Shown: positions 48,928 through 60,373 of the stretch, in pieces
How the letters are laid out: every line of letters starts with the position of its first letter
Numbering within the stretch: position 1 is the stretch's first letter
NCBI RefSeq assembly: GCF_003934165.1
Contig: NZ_RKST01000001.1
Coordinates: 434,001 to 498,000, forward strand
Source of the DNA: Borborobacter arsenicus
Lineage (GTDB): Bacteria > Pseudomonadota > Alphaproteobacteria > Rhizobiales > Rhizobiaceae
DNA length: 64,000 nucleotides
Direction: 5' to 3'
Position numbers and translations under genes: made by a program
Notes under the pieces: model-generated
What the model was told of the DNA's origin: nothing
Databases searched by the model: none
What the model saw: only the letters and a program-made list of their open reading frames with translations

Positions 48928-50043
48928 TCATGCCCTGAGGTTGAGCGTGATGGCGACCGGGCAGTGGTCGGAAGCCTTGGGTCGGTCCCAGCCGGCGCGC
49001 GGGTAGCGTTCCACCTCCTGCCCCGGTGGGAAAACCGTGCGCCAGGGCTGGCCGCCACGGACGATGTCAGGGATGGAGCCGGTGTTTTCGCGAGCCAATG
49101 CCGGCGACAGCAATATGTAATCCAATTGGCACAGATGCCGCTCATCCGGCCCGCGCGTGTGGTAGAGCGTCCAGCGGTCGAGTTCCGGCCGCCGTTCCAC
49201 GACATTTTCGGCAAAACCGTCAGCCAGCAATATGTCCAGGCAGGAACTCTCCTCGTCCGCAAGCGTGAATGTGTAGCCGCCAAACGCGGTGCCGCCGATG
49301 ATCACACGCTGCCGATAGTCGTTGAAGTCGCCACAGATCGCCCAGCGCTTGTCGCCGGCATGATCCTTGCCGAAGCGGTCTTCGATGATGCGCCGCACCG
49401 CCTGTGCCTCGGCAATGCGGATCGGCATCGTGACATCGCGCCCCGGCACGCCGTCACGTGGGCCGCCCATGGATTTGAAATGGACGCTGTAGATCGTCAG
49501 TGGCTTGCCGGCGACCCTTACATCGATTTCCAGGCAGTCGCGGCGAAAGATCCGCTCGAACGGCTCATTGCCGATTGCCGCCAGCTCTGGCGTATGCAGG
49601 CCGAGTTCCTCATAGGTGAGATGGGCGTGGCTGGTCATGCGCACGAACTCGATAGGATCTCCGTCAGCCGTCTCGGTGCGCATCATCACGGCTACGTCGA
49701 TGCCGCGCGTATCATTGCCCGAAGTTGTGTATTTGTGCCGGTAGCCCTGCCCGATCATCTTGAACAGATAGCCATATTCGAAGGCCTTCAGCGCCTCGAT
49801 ATTGTCCACCTCCTGCAGGCACAAAATGTCCGCACGTGTCTCGGCTATGGCCAGTGCCGTCAATTGCCGCATATCGTCTGCGTGAGCGATGGCACGCCCC
49901 TGCTCAAGCAGCCTGTATTCCGCCTCGTCCTTGATATCGAACAAGGCCAATGTCCGGTCCTGGTTGAGCTGGTTGCGGTAGCCGGAATAGTCGAACCTGT
50001 TCATGAGGTTTTCGACGTTGAAGGTGGCGAGGCGAAGCGACAT
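48928..50043 (-). CDS. Endonuclease/exonuclease/phosphatase family protein
   Basis: Metal-dependent phosphodiesterase fold (371 aa from ATG 50043). Catalytic signatures are [19 protein letters not shown] at the start, [16 protein letters not shown] near 82 with the metal-binding Glu, [18 protein letters not shown] near 235, and [10 protein letters not shown] at the C-terminus. No signal peptide is seen, so it is presumably cytoplasmic. The substrate is unknown. Confidence 0.9.
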   Translation of the reverse strand: MSLRLATFNVENLMNRFDYSGYRNQLNQDRTLALFDIKDEAEYRLLEQGRAIAHADDMRQLTALAIAETRADILCLQEVDNIEALKAFEYGYLFKMIGQGYRHKYTTSGNDTRGIDVAVMMRTETADGDPIEFVRMTSHAHLTYEELGLHTPELAAIGNEPFERIFRRDCLEIDVRVAGKPLTIYSVHFKSMGGPRDGVPGRDVTMPIRIAEAQAVRRIIEDRFGKDHAGDKRWAICGDFNDYRQRVIIGGTAFGGYTFTLADEESSCLDILLADGFAENVVERRPELDRWTLYHTRGPDERHLCQLDYILLSPALARENTGSIPDIVRGGQPWRTVFPPGQEVERYPRAGWDRPKASDHCPVAITLNLRA

Positions 50044-50107
50044 GACGCCGAGCTTTGCCCGCAAGCGCAGGGAAAAACAAGGGTTCGCCCATCATGTGGC
50101 CGAACGC

Positions 50108-50133
50108 GGAAACATTTTCGTTCATCGCGCGTT
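50108..50133 (+). promoter_or_regulatory. Weak EcfG-like promoter upstream of the BA14K gene
   Basis: GGAAA at 50108-50112, 17 bases, then CGTT at 50130-50133. It is one mismatch away from the GGAAC-N16/17-CGTT consensus. It lies 81 bp upstream of the BA14K start codon. Confidence 0.3.
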
Positions 50134-50214
50134 CATGCTGTCAGGATCATTCTGGACCTTCTCCTTCGGGCATTCGGGCGACGGGCCGGACTGTTTCGAT
50201 TTCTGGAGACGAAA

Positions 50215-50748
50215 ATGAAACCGCACTTCTGGTCACTCGCTCGCTCGAGCCTGGTCGCCATGAGTCTGGTTGCCGGCATGGCCACACCTTCGCTTGCGGC
50301 TCCGCTGATGCCGATGAACCAGTTCTCATCCCTCACAACACCTGGAATTGGCGCTGAAACCGTTCAGTGGCACCGAGGCCATGGGGGCGGCAACTGGCGC
50401 GGAGGCCGTTGGCACGGCAATAACTGGCGCGGCGGCAACTGGCATGGCCGTCACTGGCGGGGCAACAACTGGCGGAGATATGGTCGGCACTACGGCGGGT
50501 CGTCCTTCTATTTCGGCCTGGGCCTGCCGTTCTACGGCTTGTATGGCCCTGGCTACGGCTTGTACGGCCCTGGCTACGGCTGGTATGGCCCACGCTACTA
50601 CGCGCCGCGCCGGTACTACCGGGCCCGTGGCCTGTCACAGGGTCATATCGACTGGTGCTATAGCCGGTATCGCTCCTACCGGGCCTATGACAACACCTTC
50701 CAGCCCTATAACGGGCCGCGCCGGCAATGCTATTCGCCCTATGGCTGA
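50215..50748 (+). CDS. BA14K family exported protein
   Basis: The 177-residue protein starts [20 protein letters not shown], a signal peptide with likely cleavage after SLAA. The mature N-terminal part is Gly/His/Trp-rich ([18 protein letters not shown]), then a Tyr/Gly repeat region (YGLYGPGYG in tandem). The C-terminal BA14K domain reads [22 protein letters not shown]14K was first described as an immunoreactive Brucella protein with lectin-like properties. The gene has GGAG 8 bases before the ATG. The 626-codon open frame that contains it extends far upstream but is antisense to the endonuclease gene there. Confidence 0.85.
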   Translation: MKPHFWSLARSSLVAMSLVAGMATPSLAAPLMPMNQFSSLTTPGIGAETVQWHRGHGGGNWRGGRWHGNNWRGGNWHGRHWRGNNWRRYGRHYGGSSFYFGLGLPFYGLYGPGYGLYGPGYGWYGPRYYAPRRYYRARGLSQGHIDWCYSRYRSYRAYDNTFQPYNGPRRQCYSPYG

Positions 50749-50753
50749 AATGA

Positions 50754-50786
50754 ATACGGCTGATGCAAGGCGAGCATCAGCCGTAT
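50754..50786. terminator. Bidirectional hairpin between BA14K gene and ilvC
   Basis: ATACGGCTGATGC at 50754-50766 pairs perfectly with GCATCAGCCGTAT at 50774-50786 around a 7-nt loop. It stands 5 bp after the BA14K stop and 47 bp beyond the ilvC stop on the other strand, so it probably ends both convergent transcripts. Only short T-stretches flank it. Confidence 0.75.
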
Positions 50787-50833
50787 CTTTCGGAAGTGCC
50801 CTCCTCCCAAGCGGGAAAAGGGCGAATTCCAGA

Positions 50834-52610
<1,777 letters not shown>

Positions 52611-52666
52611 CAATGCCGAAATGCGCCGCACATTGCAAGCCTCATTTCCCAGTATCCATCCTGAGC

Positions 52667-54586
52667 CTAGACGGCTACCTGCGTGCCGATCTCGATCACC
52701 CTGCCGGTCGGTATCTGGAAATATTCGGTCGCATCGGCGGCGGTGCGGGCAAGGCCGATGAACAGCCGGTCCTGCCACAGCGGCATCCCGGAATTCGGCG
52801 AGGCCTTCAGCGAACGCCGCGACAGGAAGAAGGAGGTCGTCATGATGTCGAATTTCCAGCCCTGCTTGCGGCAGATCGCCAGCGCCTTGGGAATATTGGG
52901 ATGCTCCATATAGCCGAAGGTCAGTGTCACGCGCATGAACAGGTCGTTCAGCGTCTCCATCTTCACCCGCTCCTCAACCGACACATTTGGCTGGCGCGCA
53001 GTGACGACGGACAGGATCACATTGTTCTCGTGCAGCACCTTGTAGTGCTTGAGGCTGTGCATCAGCGAGGTCGGCGCGCTTTGTGGATCGCTGGTCAGGA
53101 ACACCGCCGTACCGGGGACCAGATGAGGCGGCTTGTCGACAAGGTTGGTAGCCAGGAAATCGAGCGGCACCTCGCTCTTGCGGGTCTTTTCGAACAAAAG
53201 CCGGCTGCCGCGCACCCACGTCGTCATCGCCAGCATGACGACGCCCGCGACCAGCAGCGAGGCCCAGCCGCCATCGAGAACCTTGACGATGTTGGAGACA
53301 AAGAAGCCGACATCGATGATGCCGAACAAGGTAATCAGCACGATCACCCGCGCAAGCGACCATTTCCAGATCCGCAGCATCACCACCGACAGCAGCACCG
53401 TGGTCATCAGCATGTTGCCGGTCACCGAGATGCCGTAGGCGGAGGCCAGGTCGCTCGATTGCTGGAAGCCGACGACCAGCAGCATGACGCAGATGGCCAG
53501 CAGCATGTTGATGCGCGGCATGTAGATCTGGCCGGACTGGGTCTCGGACGTATGCTGGATCTCCAGCCGCGGCAGCAGGTTGAGCTGCACCGCCTGCCGG
53601 GTCAGCGAATAAGCGCCCGAGATCACCGCCTGGCTGGCGATTACCGTCGCTGCCGTCGCCAGCACCACCATCGGCACCAGCGTCCAGCCTTCGTTCATTT
53701 CAAAAAACGGGTGCCCGATCCGCCCGTCGTTGGCCAGCACATAGGCGCCCTGACCGAAATAATTGAGCAGCAGGCAGGGGAAGACGATCGACAGCCAGGC
53801 AAGCACGATCGGCCGACGCCCGAAATGGCCGAGATCGGCATAAAGCGCCTCGGCCCCGGTCACCGCCAGAAAAATCGCACCGACCGTCACAAAGGCAACG
53901 CCGGGAGCTTGGCTCAGGAAGGAAATGATATGGATCGGATTGAGCGCGGCCAGGATGGAAGGCGCATCGGCGATGTGGATCAGGCCGGATATGCCTATGG
54001 CCAGGAACCAGGCGGCGGTGATCGGCCCGAAGACCGCCGCAACCCGCCCGCTACCAAAACGCTGCACGGCAAACAGCACGGCAAGTATGACAAGCGTTAG
54101 CGGAACCACATAGGGTTCGAAGGTGGGCGTGACGACCCTCATTCCCTCCACTGCGGATAGTACCGAAATTGCCGGGGTAATGACGGCATCGCCGAAAAAC
54201 AGCGCCGCGCCGCAGATGCCGACGCCGAGAATGAACAACGAGGGCTTTTGAAAGCTGCCCTGTGCGAGCGCCATCAGCGACAGCGTACCGCCCTCGCCCC
54301 TGTTGTCGGCCCGCAGCACGAACAGGATGTATTTGATCGTGACGATGATGGTCAGCGCCCAGATGATCAGCGAAAGCACACCCAACACTGCCTCTGGCGA
54401 GGCCACGCCATCGCCTGATGCTGCCACCAGCGCCTCGCGGAAGGCATAGATCGGACTGGTGCCGATATCGCCATAGACGACACCGAGAGCACCCAGCATG
54501 AGCACCTTGGTATTTTGGGAGGCCACATCCATTGGCCTGGGCTGCTGCAAAAACTCCGCTTCGGGGCCAGATGTGGCTTGCGGCAT
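52667..54586 (-). CDS. kup: KUP-family potassium uptake transporter
   Basis: Inner-membrane K+ uptake system driven by proton symport, 639 aa with about 12 helices and a cytoplasmic C-terminal domain. Family motifs are [19 protein letters not shown] near residue 36, [18 protein letters not shown] near 130, and [20 protein letters not shown] near 275. The ATG at 54586 ([10 protein letters not shown]) follows a plausible ribosome-binding site. The ends of kup and the TetR start are 56 bp apart. Confidence 0.94.
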   Translation of the reverse strand: MPQATSGPEAEFLQQPRPMDVASQNTKVLMLGALGVVYGDIGTSPIYAFREALVAASGDGVASPEAVLGVLSLIIWALTIIVTIKYILFVLRADNRGEGGTLSLMALAQGSFQKPSLFILGVGICGAALFFGDAVITPAISVLSAVEGMRVVTPTFEPYVVPLTLVILAVLFAVQRFGSGRVAAVFGPITAAWFLAIGISGLIHIADAPSILAALNPIHIISFLSQAPGVAFVTVGAIFLAVTGAEALYADLGHFGRRPIVLAWLSIVFPCLLLNYFGQGAYVLANDGRIGHPFFEMNEGWTLVPMVVLATAATVIASQAVISGAYSLTRQAVQLNLLPRLEIQHTSETQSGQIYMPRINMLLAICVMLLVVGFQQSSDLASAYGISVTGNMLMTTVLLSVVMLRIWKWSLARVIVLITLFGIIDVGFFVSNIVKVLDGGWASLLVAGVVMLAMTTWVRGSRLLFEKTRKSEVPLDFLATNLVDKPPHLVPGTAVFLTSDPQSAPTSLMHSLKHYKVLHENNVILSVVTARQPNVSVEERVKMETLNDLFMRVTLTFGYMEHPNIPKALAICRKQGWKFDIMTTSFFLSRRSLKASPNSGMPLWQDRLFIGLARTAADATEYFQIPTGRVIEIGTQVAV

Positions 54587-54688
54587 TTCGGCGACTCCAA
54601 ATGAGGCGCGGTGCTCTACTCCTGTTGCAGTGCAATAGCAACCCGTCGTCTGGCGACAACTCTCCTGCCATATGACGACATGGCGAGC

Positions 54689-55435
54689 CTACCAGCCGCA
54701 AGCGGCCAGAAATCGCCGCACAGTTCCGGCCATGCCATGCACCAGCGCGTCGGCAGTCAGGCCATGACCGATCGAAACTTCAGCCAGTTCAGGAATGCGC
54801 GCAACAAGTGGCGGCAGATTGGACACCACAAGGTCATGCCCTGCATTTACCGCGAGCCCGGCGGCAAAGGCGGCGTCAGCCGCTTTTACCAGTTTTTCCA
54901 ATTCCTTGCGCGCTTTTTCGGAATCCGAATGGCAACTGCCATAAGGCCCCGTATAGAGCTCCACCCGGTCGGTTCCGGTGTCGCGCGCAGCTGGCATTTG
55001 CGCGGGATCGGGATCGGAAAACAGCGAGACCCGAAATCCGCTGCGCTTCAACCTTCCGACCGTTGCCTTGAGAAAGGCCGCGTGTTCGACAAAATCCCAG
55101 CCGTGGTCCGATGTCGCCTGCGCCGGATCGTCCGGCACCAGCGTCACCTGATCGGGCTGGTGCTTTTCCACCAGTTGCAGAAATTCTTCGGTGGGGTAGC
55201 CTTCGATATTGAACTCGGCGTCCGGAAATTCGTCGTCGATCAGCGCCCTGATTTCAGGCAGATCGGAAAAGCGCGTATGGCGCTCGTCCGGGCGCGGATG
55301 TACCGTAAGCCCATGCGCACCTGCCGCCAAGGCGATGCGGCCCAGCCCTGTCACGCTCGGCCAAGGCAGGTCACGGCGATTGCGCAGCATGGCGACCGCG
55401 TTAAGATTTACGGACAGCTTGGCAGGCATGGGCAA
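54689..55435 (-). CDS. pdxJ: Pyridoxine 5'-phosphate synthase
   Basis: Condenses 3-amino-2-oxopropyl phosphate with 1-deoxyxylulose 5-phosphate to give pyridoxine phosphate, the last step of the DXP-dependent vitamin B6 route (248 aa, TIM barrel). Visible signatures are [20 protein letters not shown] at the N-terminus, [18 protein letters not shown] near 46, [17 protein letters not shown] near 98, and [18 protein letters not shown] near 195. It is monocistronic. Confidence 0.95.
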   Translation of the reverse strand: MPMPAKLSVNLNAVAMLRNRRDLPWPSVTGLGRIALAAGAHGLTVHPRPDERHTRFSDLPEIRALIDDEFPDAEFNIEGYPTEEFLQLVEKHQPDQVTLVPDDPAQATSDHGWDFVEHAAFLKATVGRLKRSGFRVSLFSDPDPAQMPAARDTGTDRVELYTGPYGSCHSDSEKARKELEKLVKAADAAFAAGLAVNAGHDLVVSNLPPLVARIPELAEVSIGHGLTADALVHGMAGTVRRFLAACGW

Positions 55436-55545
55436 GGCCTCGTTTCAAGACAGCAACGACATTCAGCAAACCCTATAACGCCTCTGGCAGGAACAGACAG
55501 GCTTATTCATGTGTTCCAGTCAAATCTTCCTGGAGGGAAAACCTC

Positions 55546-55941
55546 ATGAACCCGCTTGAAGCCGTACCGGCAATTCGCCGCATCGAAACCGACAAAGACG
55601 ATCTGTGCGCGCTGGAAATCGTCGGTCATTTCACTGCAGCCGATCTGGAAAACGCCTATGGCCTGCTGCAAGGGGCCTATACCGAGCACGAAAAGATCGA
55701 TCTCCTGCTGCGCATAACCCACTATGACGGCTTCGACTGGGGTTCCGCCTTCACCGAAGCAACGATTCGCGGCAAGACCCAGGCGTTGCGCCATATCCGC
55801 AAATATGCGGTTGTCGGCGGGCCGGGCTGGATGCGGATCATGATCGGTATTTTCGGCCCGCTGACCTCCGTCGAGACCCGCCATTTCGACGCCGATGAAG
55901 AGGAAAAAGCATGGCATTGGGTCGGCGGCAAACCGGCATGA
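55546..55941 (+). CDS. SpoIIAA-like (STAS-related) protein
   Basis: The 131-residue protein has a SpoIIAA-like/DUF3478 fold: an N-terminal strand (DLCALEIVGHFTAADLENAY), a central helix with KIDLLLRITHYDGFDWGS, and the closing FGPLTSVETRHFDADEEEKA. In related proteins the fold is an anti-sigma antagonist type, but there is no partner gene nearby and the function is unknown. The ATG has GGAGG nine bases upstream. Divergent from pdxJ. Confidence 0.8.
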   Translation: MNPLEAVPAIRRIETDKDDLCALEIVGHFTAADLENAYGLLQGAYTEHEKIDLLLRITHYDGFDWGSAFTEATIRGKTQALRHIRKYAVVGGPGWMRIMIGIFGPLTSVETRHFDADEEEKAWHWVGGKPA

Positions 55942-56128
55942 GGCTGGTGGGTAGCGCCAATTCTCCTTTCGATAGAGGAAGCTACGCCTTATTTGGTAGA
56001 CGCATTTCACCCATCAATATTGTCGCATCATCGCCTCGGACTTAAACTTGGCGCACCGGTAGATGCGGCCCTCAATGGCCCCGGGCCGGACATCATGCAC
56101 ATTGGTTTCACCGCTTGGGAGAACAGCC

Positions 56129-56671
56129 ATGAAACGGCTTTCGATGACTGCTGCCGTGTTGGCGGCGGGCAGCCTGTTTGCGCCGTTTGGAGCAAACGCG
56201 GATGATGCTGCCTTGATCAAAAGTGCCGAATCCGCCGCGCCCGCCGCAGTCGGCGCAGGCGCGACCATCTACGCCATGGAGAAAGACGGCAAGATGCGCA
56301 CGCTGCGCGAGGGCAAGAACGGGTTCTGGTGCATGCCCGACAACACCGAGACGCCCGGCCCCGATCCGATGTGCGGCGACGCCAATTCGATGGAATGGGC
56401 CATGGCGTGGATCGGCAAGAAGGACCCGCCCAAGGGCAAGGTCGGCTTCATGTATATGCTTTCGGGCGGCACGGATGGCAGCAACACCGACCCCTACGCC
56501 ACTAAGCCGGAGGCAGGCAATAACTGGATCGAAACCGGCCCGCATGTCATGATCGTGAATGCGATGGACCTTATGACGGGCTATCCGACCGAGGCCAAGC
56601 CGGACACCAAGCAGCCCTATGTCATGTGGCCGGGCACGCCCTATGCGCATCTGATGATTCCGGTCGAATAG
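56129..56671 (+). CDS. Exported protein of unknown function
   Basis: The 180-residue product starts MKRLSMTAAVLAAGSLFAPF with a signal peptide, cleaved after GANA. The mature part reads GAGATIYAMEKDGKMRTLRE, then GFWCMPDNTETPGPDPMCGD with two cysteines that could pair. The C-terminal part is METGPHVMIVNAMD-like (IETGPHVMIVNAMDLMTGYP) and ends PYVMWPGTPYAHLMIPVE. I do not recognise a named family. Secretion to the periplasm is inferred. GGGAGAA lies six bases before the ATG at 56129. Confidence 0.75.
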   Translation: MKRLSMTAAVLAAGSLFAPFGANADDAALIKSAESAAPAAVGAGATIYAMEKDGKMRTLREGKNGFWCMPDNTETPGPDPMCGDANSMEWAMAWIGKKDPPKGKVGFMYMLSGGTDGSNTDPYATKPEAGNNWIETGPHVMIVNAMDLMTGYPTEAKPDTKQPYVMWPGTPYAHLMIPVE

Positions 56672-56803
56672 CGGGCCGGAACCTGCCTCAGGGGCTGGCT
56701 ATGGCCAGGGCATCAGACCGAAAAGTGGAATCCGGTTTTCGGATTATTCCGATGCCCGGTCACAGCGTTGGAGGGTCTTTGCACCTGTTGGGCGCACAGC
56801 GCT

Positions 56804-57931
56804 TCAACGCACGATCGTCAGCCGCTCGGCCGCGCGCGTGATCGCCGTGTAGAGCCAGCGCTGGCGGGTATCCTTGAAGGCGTAGCTTTCGTCAAACAGG
56901 ACGATATCGTTCCACTGCGAACCCTGCGCCTTGTGCACGGTCAGCGCATAGCCATAGTCGAAATCGTCGAAGCGCTTCTTCTGCTGCCACGAGATTTCGG
57001 CATCCGGATCCTCGAACGCGGCCTTGAGCAGCTTGATCTTGGCCACGCCCCGGTCCGGATCGTCCTCCTCCGGCGAGACCAGCAGGTTGATACCCGGCTT
57101 CACCGTCTCGCGCGACGAGGTCATGACCTTCCACAGGGAACCGTTCAGCAAGCCCTTGGACGGATCGTTGCGCAGGCACACCAGCTTGTCTCCGGCCTGC
57201 GGGTAGCTGGCCGTGAACCCCTTCAATTCCCGTAGCCGCTGATTGTAGCGCTTGCGCGTCCTGTTGGTGCCGACCAACACCTGGTCGGCTTGCAGCACCA
57301 GTTCCTGCGTCACCTCCTCCTTGCCGATCACCCTGGCCGTGCCGTAGTCGCCGCGCATGAATTCGCGGCCCTCGCGAACGTCGAGCGCCAGGCGGATGAT
57401 CGGGTTGTCGCGCGCCTGCCGGTGAATTTCGGTAAGCAGATAGTCGGGCTCATGCTCGGTGAAGAAACCGCCGCCGGAAATCGGCGGCAACTGGCCCGGA
57501 TCGCCCAGCACCAGGATCGGCGTCCCGAAGGAAAGGAGGTCGCGCCCGAGCGCCTCGTCCACCATCGAGCATTCGTCGATGATGACCAGCGCCGCCTTGG
57601 AGATCGGGCTCTGCCGGTTGAGCGAGAATGTCGGCGACATCGAGGTCTTGCCGGTCGCCTCGTCCTCCACCGCCTCCTCGCCCCGCGGCCGGTAAATCAG
57701 AGAATGGATCGTGCGGGCATTCAGCGCGCCCTTGGAGCGAAGCACCTGGGCTGCCTTGCCGGTAAAGGCGGCGAATTGCACCTGTCCGTCCACGTGCTCG
57801 GCGAAATAGCGCGCCAGCGTCGTCTTGCCGGTGCCGGCGTAGCCGAACAACCTAAAAACCTGCGGCCTTCCGGTCTTCAGCCAGCGTGCCACCGCCTGCA
57901 GCGCTTCATCTTGTTGAGGTGAAAATTCCAT
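56804..57931 (-). CDS. RecD/Dda-like superfamily 1B DNA helicase
   Basis: A compact 375-residue ATP-dependent helicase. Motif I is GYAGTGKTT at residues 30-38, motif Ia is AFTGKAAQVLRSKGA, motif II is VIIDECSMVDEALG near 113, motif III is VLGDPGQLPPISGGG near 138, and motif VI is YTAITRAAERLTIVR at the C-terminus. The UvrD-C2-like TVHKAQGSQW is near 330. It lacks the extra N-terminal domains of RecD2 and is closest in layout to phage T4 Dda. The upstream 216 bp contain a LexA-type box, so it may be damage-inducible. Confidence 0.9.
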   Translation of the reverse strand: MEFSPQQDEALQAVARWLKTGRPQVFRLFGYAGTGKTTLARYFAEHVDGQVQFAAFTGKAAQVLRSKGALNARTIHSLIYRPRGEEAVEDEATGKTSMSPTFSLNRQSPISKAALVIIDECSMVDEALGRDLLSFGTPILVLGDPGQLPPISGGGFFTEHEPDYLLTEIHRQARDNPIIRLALDVREGREFMRGDYGTARVIGKEEVTQELVLQADQVLVGTNRTRKRYNQRLRELKGFTASYPQAGDKLVCLRNDPSKGLLNGSLWKVMTSSRETVKPGINLLVSPEEDDPDRGVAKIKLLKAAFEDPDAEISWQQKKRFDDFDYGYALTVHKAQGSQWNDIVLFDESYAFKDTRQRWLYTAITRAAERLTIVR

Positions 57932-58008
57932 GGCTCCGACAGACAGGATTCGCGCCGGAAGGGCAAGGCGTTGTGTCCAGGCTGGGGATACTGGCTCACC
58001 TACAACGA

Positions 58009-58023
58009 GAACACAAGAGGAAC
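58009..58023 (-). promoter_or_regulatory. LexA-type SOS box (GTTC-N7-GTTC)
   Basis: The plus strand reads GAAC at 58009-58012, seven bases, GAAC at 58020-58023. On the helicase strand this is GTTC-CTCTTGT-GTTC, the direct-repeat operator known for alphaproteobacterial LexA. It lies 77-92 bp upstream of the helicase ATG. The divergent DUF4126 gene starts 125 bp on the other side. Confidence 0.6.
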
Positions 58024-58051
58024 ATCCCTAATATCCCCCGAAGGGCCACGC

Positions 58052-58080
58052 TTGACAGCGCCCGCGCGATGCCATGTCAT
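58052..58080 (+). promoter_or_regulatory. Candidate promoter of the DUF4126-flavoprotein pair
   Basis: A perfect -35 TTGACA at 58052-58057 is followed by 17 bases and TGTCAT at 58075-58080, a weak -10. It lies 68 bp before the DUF4126 start codon. Confidence 0.4.
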
Positions 58081-58147
58081 GGAGCTTCGTCGCCAGAATT
58101 GCCTGCGCTCTATCGCACCGGAACAACCCGAACTCCGGAGGGCTCTC

Positions 58148-58615
58148 ATGTCGATCTATCTTTTGGCCCTGCTTATCGGCGTTGTCGCCGGCCTGCGCGC
58201 GATGACTGCACCGGCCGCGGTCAGTTGGGCCGCCTATCTCGACTGGCTGCCGCTGGAAAACAGCTGGGCGGCATTCATGGGCTATCGCTTCACGCCCTAT
58301 GTCTTCACCGCTCTGGCCCTTGTCGAACTCATCGCCGACCAATTACCGAGCACGCCAAGCCGCAAGGTGCCGCAGCAATTCGGCGCACGCATCGTCAGCG
58401 GTGCGTTCTGTGGTGCGATCATCGGCACCACCGCCGGCGCATGGATCGGCGGATTGATAGCTGGTGCTGTCGGCGCAATAATCGGCACGCTGGGGGGCTA
58501 TGAGGCGCGCAAACGGCTGGTCATGGCAACCGGCGGCAAGGATTTCCCGATCGCCATCCTGGAAGATGCCGTCGCTATCACCGGCGCACTTCTCATAGTG
58601 TCGGCAGTCGCATGA
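58148..58615 (+). CDS. DUF4126-family membrane protein
   Basis: A 155-residue inner-membrane protein. The start MSIYLLALLIGVVAGLRAMT carries the family GLRAMTAPAAVSWAAYL, and a Gly-rich helix follows (GAIIGTTAGAWIGGLIAGAV, then GAIIGTLGGY). DUF4126 is uncharacterised. The ATG at 58148 has GGAGGGC upstream. The longer open frame to 57971 runs through the promoter region and was rejected. It overlaps the following flavoprotein gene by 4 bp, so the two are co-translated. Confidence 0.85.
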   Translation: MSIYLLALLIGVVAGLRAMTAPAAVSWAAYLDWLPLENSWAAFMGYRFTPYVFTALALVELIADQLPSTPSRKVPQQFGARIVSGAFCGAIIGTTAGAWIGGLIAGAVGAIIGTLGGYEARKRLVMATGGKDFPIAILEDAVAITGALLIVSAVA

Positions 58616-59991
58616 GCAGGCGCTTCGACGCCATCATCATCGGCGCCGGCCAGGCCGGTCCGCCGCTTGCCGGCCGCCTCACCGAAGCGGGCATGACCGT
58701 CGCATTGATCGAGCGCAAACTGTTCGGCGGCACCTGCGTCAACACCGGCTGCACGCCCACCAAGACACTGGTTGCCAGCGCCTATGCCGCACATTTAGCG
58801 CGCCGCGCCGCCGATTATGGCGTCACCATCGGCGGTCGGGTCGGCGTCGACATGAAGGTGGTGAAGGCACGCATGGATGCGGTTTCAGGCCGCAGCCGCC
58901 AGAATGTCGAAAGCTGGCTGAAGGGCATGGACAAATGCACCGTCTTCAAAGGCCATGCCCGCTTCTGCTCCCCGCGGGAAATCATTGTCGGTGATGAAGT
59001 CCTCATCTCCGAACGCATCTTCCTCAATGTCGGTGGCCGTGCCGCCGTGCCTGACCTGCCCGGGATCGACCGGGTGAAATTCTTCACCAACAGTTCGATA
59101 CTCGAACTCGACACGCTGCCGCCGCATCTGGTCATTGTCGGGGGCAGCTATATCGGACTGGAATTCGCCCAGATCTATCGCCGCTTCGGCAGCGAAGTCA
59201 CGATCGTCGAGAAAGGCCCGCGGCTGATCGGCCGCGAGGACCGGGAGATTTCCGAGGCAATTCGAGAGATTCTCGAAAATGAAGGCATAAAAATCCGGCT
59301 CGATGCCGAATGCATCAGTTTCACGCCGAAAGGCTCACAGATCGGGGTGGGCGTAGAATGCAGCACCGACGAGCCAGAAGTCCTCGGCTCACATGTGCTG
59401 CTGGCCGTTGGCCGGGGTCCGAACACCGACGATCTCGACCTCGACAAGGCCGGTCTCGAAACCGACAAGCGCGGTTATATCAGCGTTGACGATCAACTGC
59501 GCACCAATGTTCCTGGCATCTGGGCGCTTGGCGATTGCAATGGGCGCGGCGCCTTCACCCACACCTCCTATAATGATTTCGAGATTGTCGCAGCCAATCT
59601 TCTCGACAATGATCCGCGCCGCGTCAGTGATCGGACCATGGCCTATGCGCTTTATATCGACCCGCCGCTGGGCCGGGTCGGGATGAGCGAGGCCGAGGCG
59701 AGAAAATCAGGCAAGCGGGTTCTCGTCGGCACGCGGCCGATGAGCCGTGTCAGCCGCGCCATCGAAAAAGGCGAGACGCAAGGCCTGATGAAAGTGCTGG
59801 TCGATGCTGACAGCAAGGCGATCCTCGGCGCTGCCATTCTCGGCACCGGCGGCGACGAGGCCATCCACGGCATCATCGACATTATCCATGCCAAAGCGCC
59901 CTACACGGCAATCCAGCGCGCCATGCCTATCCACCCGACCGTTTCGGAACTGATCCCGACCGTGCTTGGCGAGTTGAAGCCGCTGGCCTGA
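58612..59991 (+). CDS. Mercuric-reductase-like FAD/NAD(P) disulfide oxidoreductase
   Basis: A 459-residue class I pyridine nucleotide-disulfide oxidoreductase. It has the FAD site AIIIGAGQAGPPLAGRLTEA near residue 6, the redox-active pair in GGTCVNTGCTPTK near 40, the NAD(P) motif LVIVGGSYIGLEFAQIYRRF near 170, and the dimer-interface HPTVSELIPTVL at the C-terminus. The N-terminal metal-binding domain and the C-terminal vicinal cysteines of MerA are absent, so mercury reduction is doubtful. It is translationally coupled to DUF4126, a pairing seen in rhizobia, and its substrate is unknown. Confidence 0.9.
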   Translation: MSRRFDAIIIGAGQAGPPLAGRLTEAGMTVALIERKLFGGTCVNTGCTPTKTLVASAYAAHLARRAADYGVTIGGRVGVDMKVVKARMDAVSGRSRQNVESWLKGMDKCTVFKGHARFCSPREIIVGDEVLISERIFLNVGGRAAVPDLPGIDRVKFFTNSSILELDTLPPHLVIVGGSYIGLEFAQIYRRFGSEVTIVEKGPRLIGREDREISEAIREILENEGIKIRLDAECISFTPKGSQIGVGVECSTDEPEVLGSHVLLAVGRGPNTDDLDLDKAGLETDKRGYISVDDQLRTNVPGIWALGDCNGRGAFTHTSYNDFEIVAANLLDNDPRRVSDRTMAYALYIDPPLGRVGMSEAEARKSGKRVLVGTRPMSRVSRAIEKGETQGLMKVLVDADSKAILGAAILGTGGDEAIHGIIDIIHAKAPYTAIQRAMPIHPTVSELIPTVLGELKPLA

Positions 59992-59992
59992 A

Positions 59993-60373
59993 CTATTCCC
60001 GCCCGTGAACCGGATCGTTCTCCAAAAGGATCGGCTTGCCATGCGGTGTCGCGTGGGCGGCGCGTTGCCACGCCGCAGCGACTGCATCGACATCCGGCTG
60101 CCCGGCGACGCCCTTTTTGGTGATCAGCACCTCCAGCGCCCGCAGCCAGTGCACATAATAGTCGCTGCCGTCCTGGGCTGCGTCAGGCTTTTTCAGTTCG
60201 GCCGAAAGCGTCTCGGCCCATTCGCCCCATGAAAACAGGCCCCGCTCGTGCAGTGCCACGACCATGGCGAAGGCCTGCGCCTGCCATGGCTCGGCAAATA
60301 CCGGTGCATCGCCGCCCGGCATTGGCAAAGGTTCGACAATTTCAGGCGGGCTCAAGATAGCTCTCCCAAGCAT
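59993..60373 (-). CDS. Nitrile hydratase accessory protein
   Basis: A 126-residue protein of the P14K/nitrile hydratase activator group that delivers cobalt to the alpha subunit by exchanging subunits. It resembles the nitrile hydratase beta N-terminal domain: PVFAEPWQAQAFAMVVAL and HERGLFSWGEWAETLSAEL, with SDYYVHWLRALEVLI. The ATG at 60373 overlaps the nthB end by 32 bp. A start at the TTG at 60355 is also possible. It is the last gene of the nthA-nthB-accessory operon and converges with the flavoprotein gene, 1 bp apart. Confidence 0.85.
   Translation of the reverse strand: MLGRAILSPPEIVEPLPMPGGDAPVFAEPWQAQAFAMVVALHERGLFSWGEWAETLSAELKKPDAAQDGSDYYVHWLRALEVLITKKGVAGQPDVDAVAAAWQRAAHATPHGKPILLENDPVHGRE

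Noticed and set aside
50360-50620. Tandem DNA repeats as a possible CRISPR or satellite
   Set aside because: They are codon-level repeats within the BA14K coding sequence, in phase with the protein repeat.
48868-50748. 626-codon plus-strand open frame
   Set aside because: Only the last 178 codons (from 50215) encode a protein with signal peptide and BA14K domain. The upstream part is antisense to the endonuclease-family gene.
52613-54100. 495-codon plus-strand open frame
   Set aside because: It is antisense to kup, whose membrane-protein motifs are clear. The alternative is His/Gln/Arg-rich, typical of GC-rich shadow frames.
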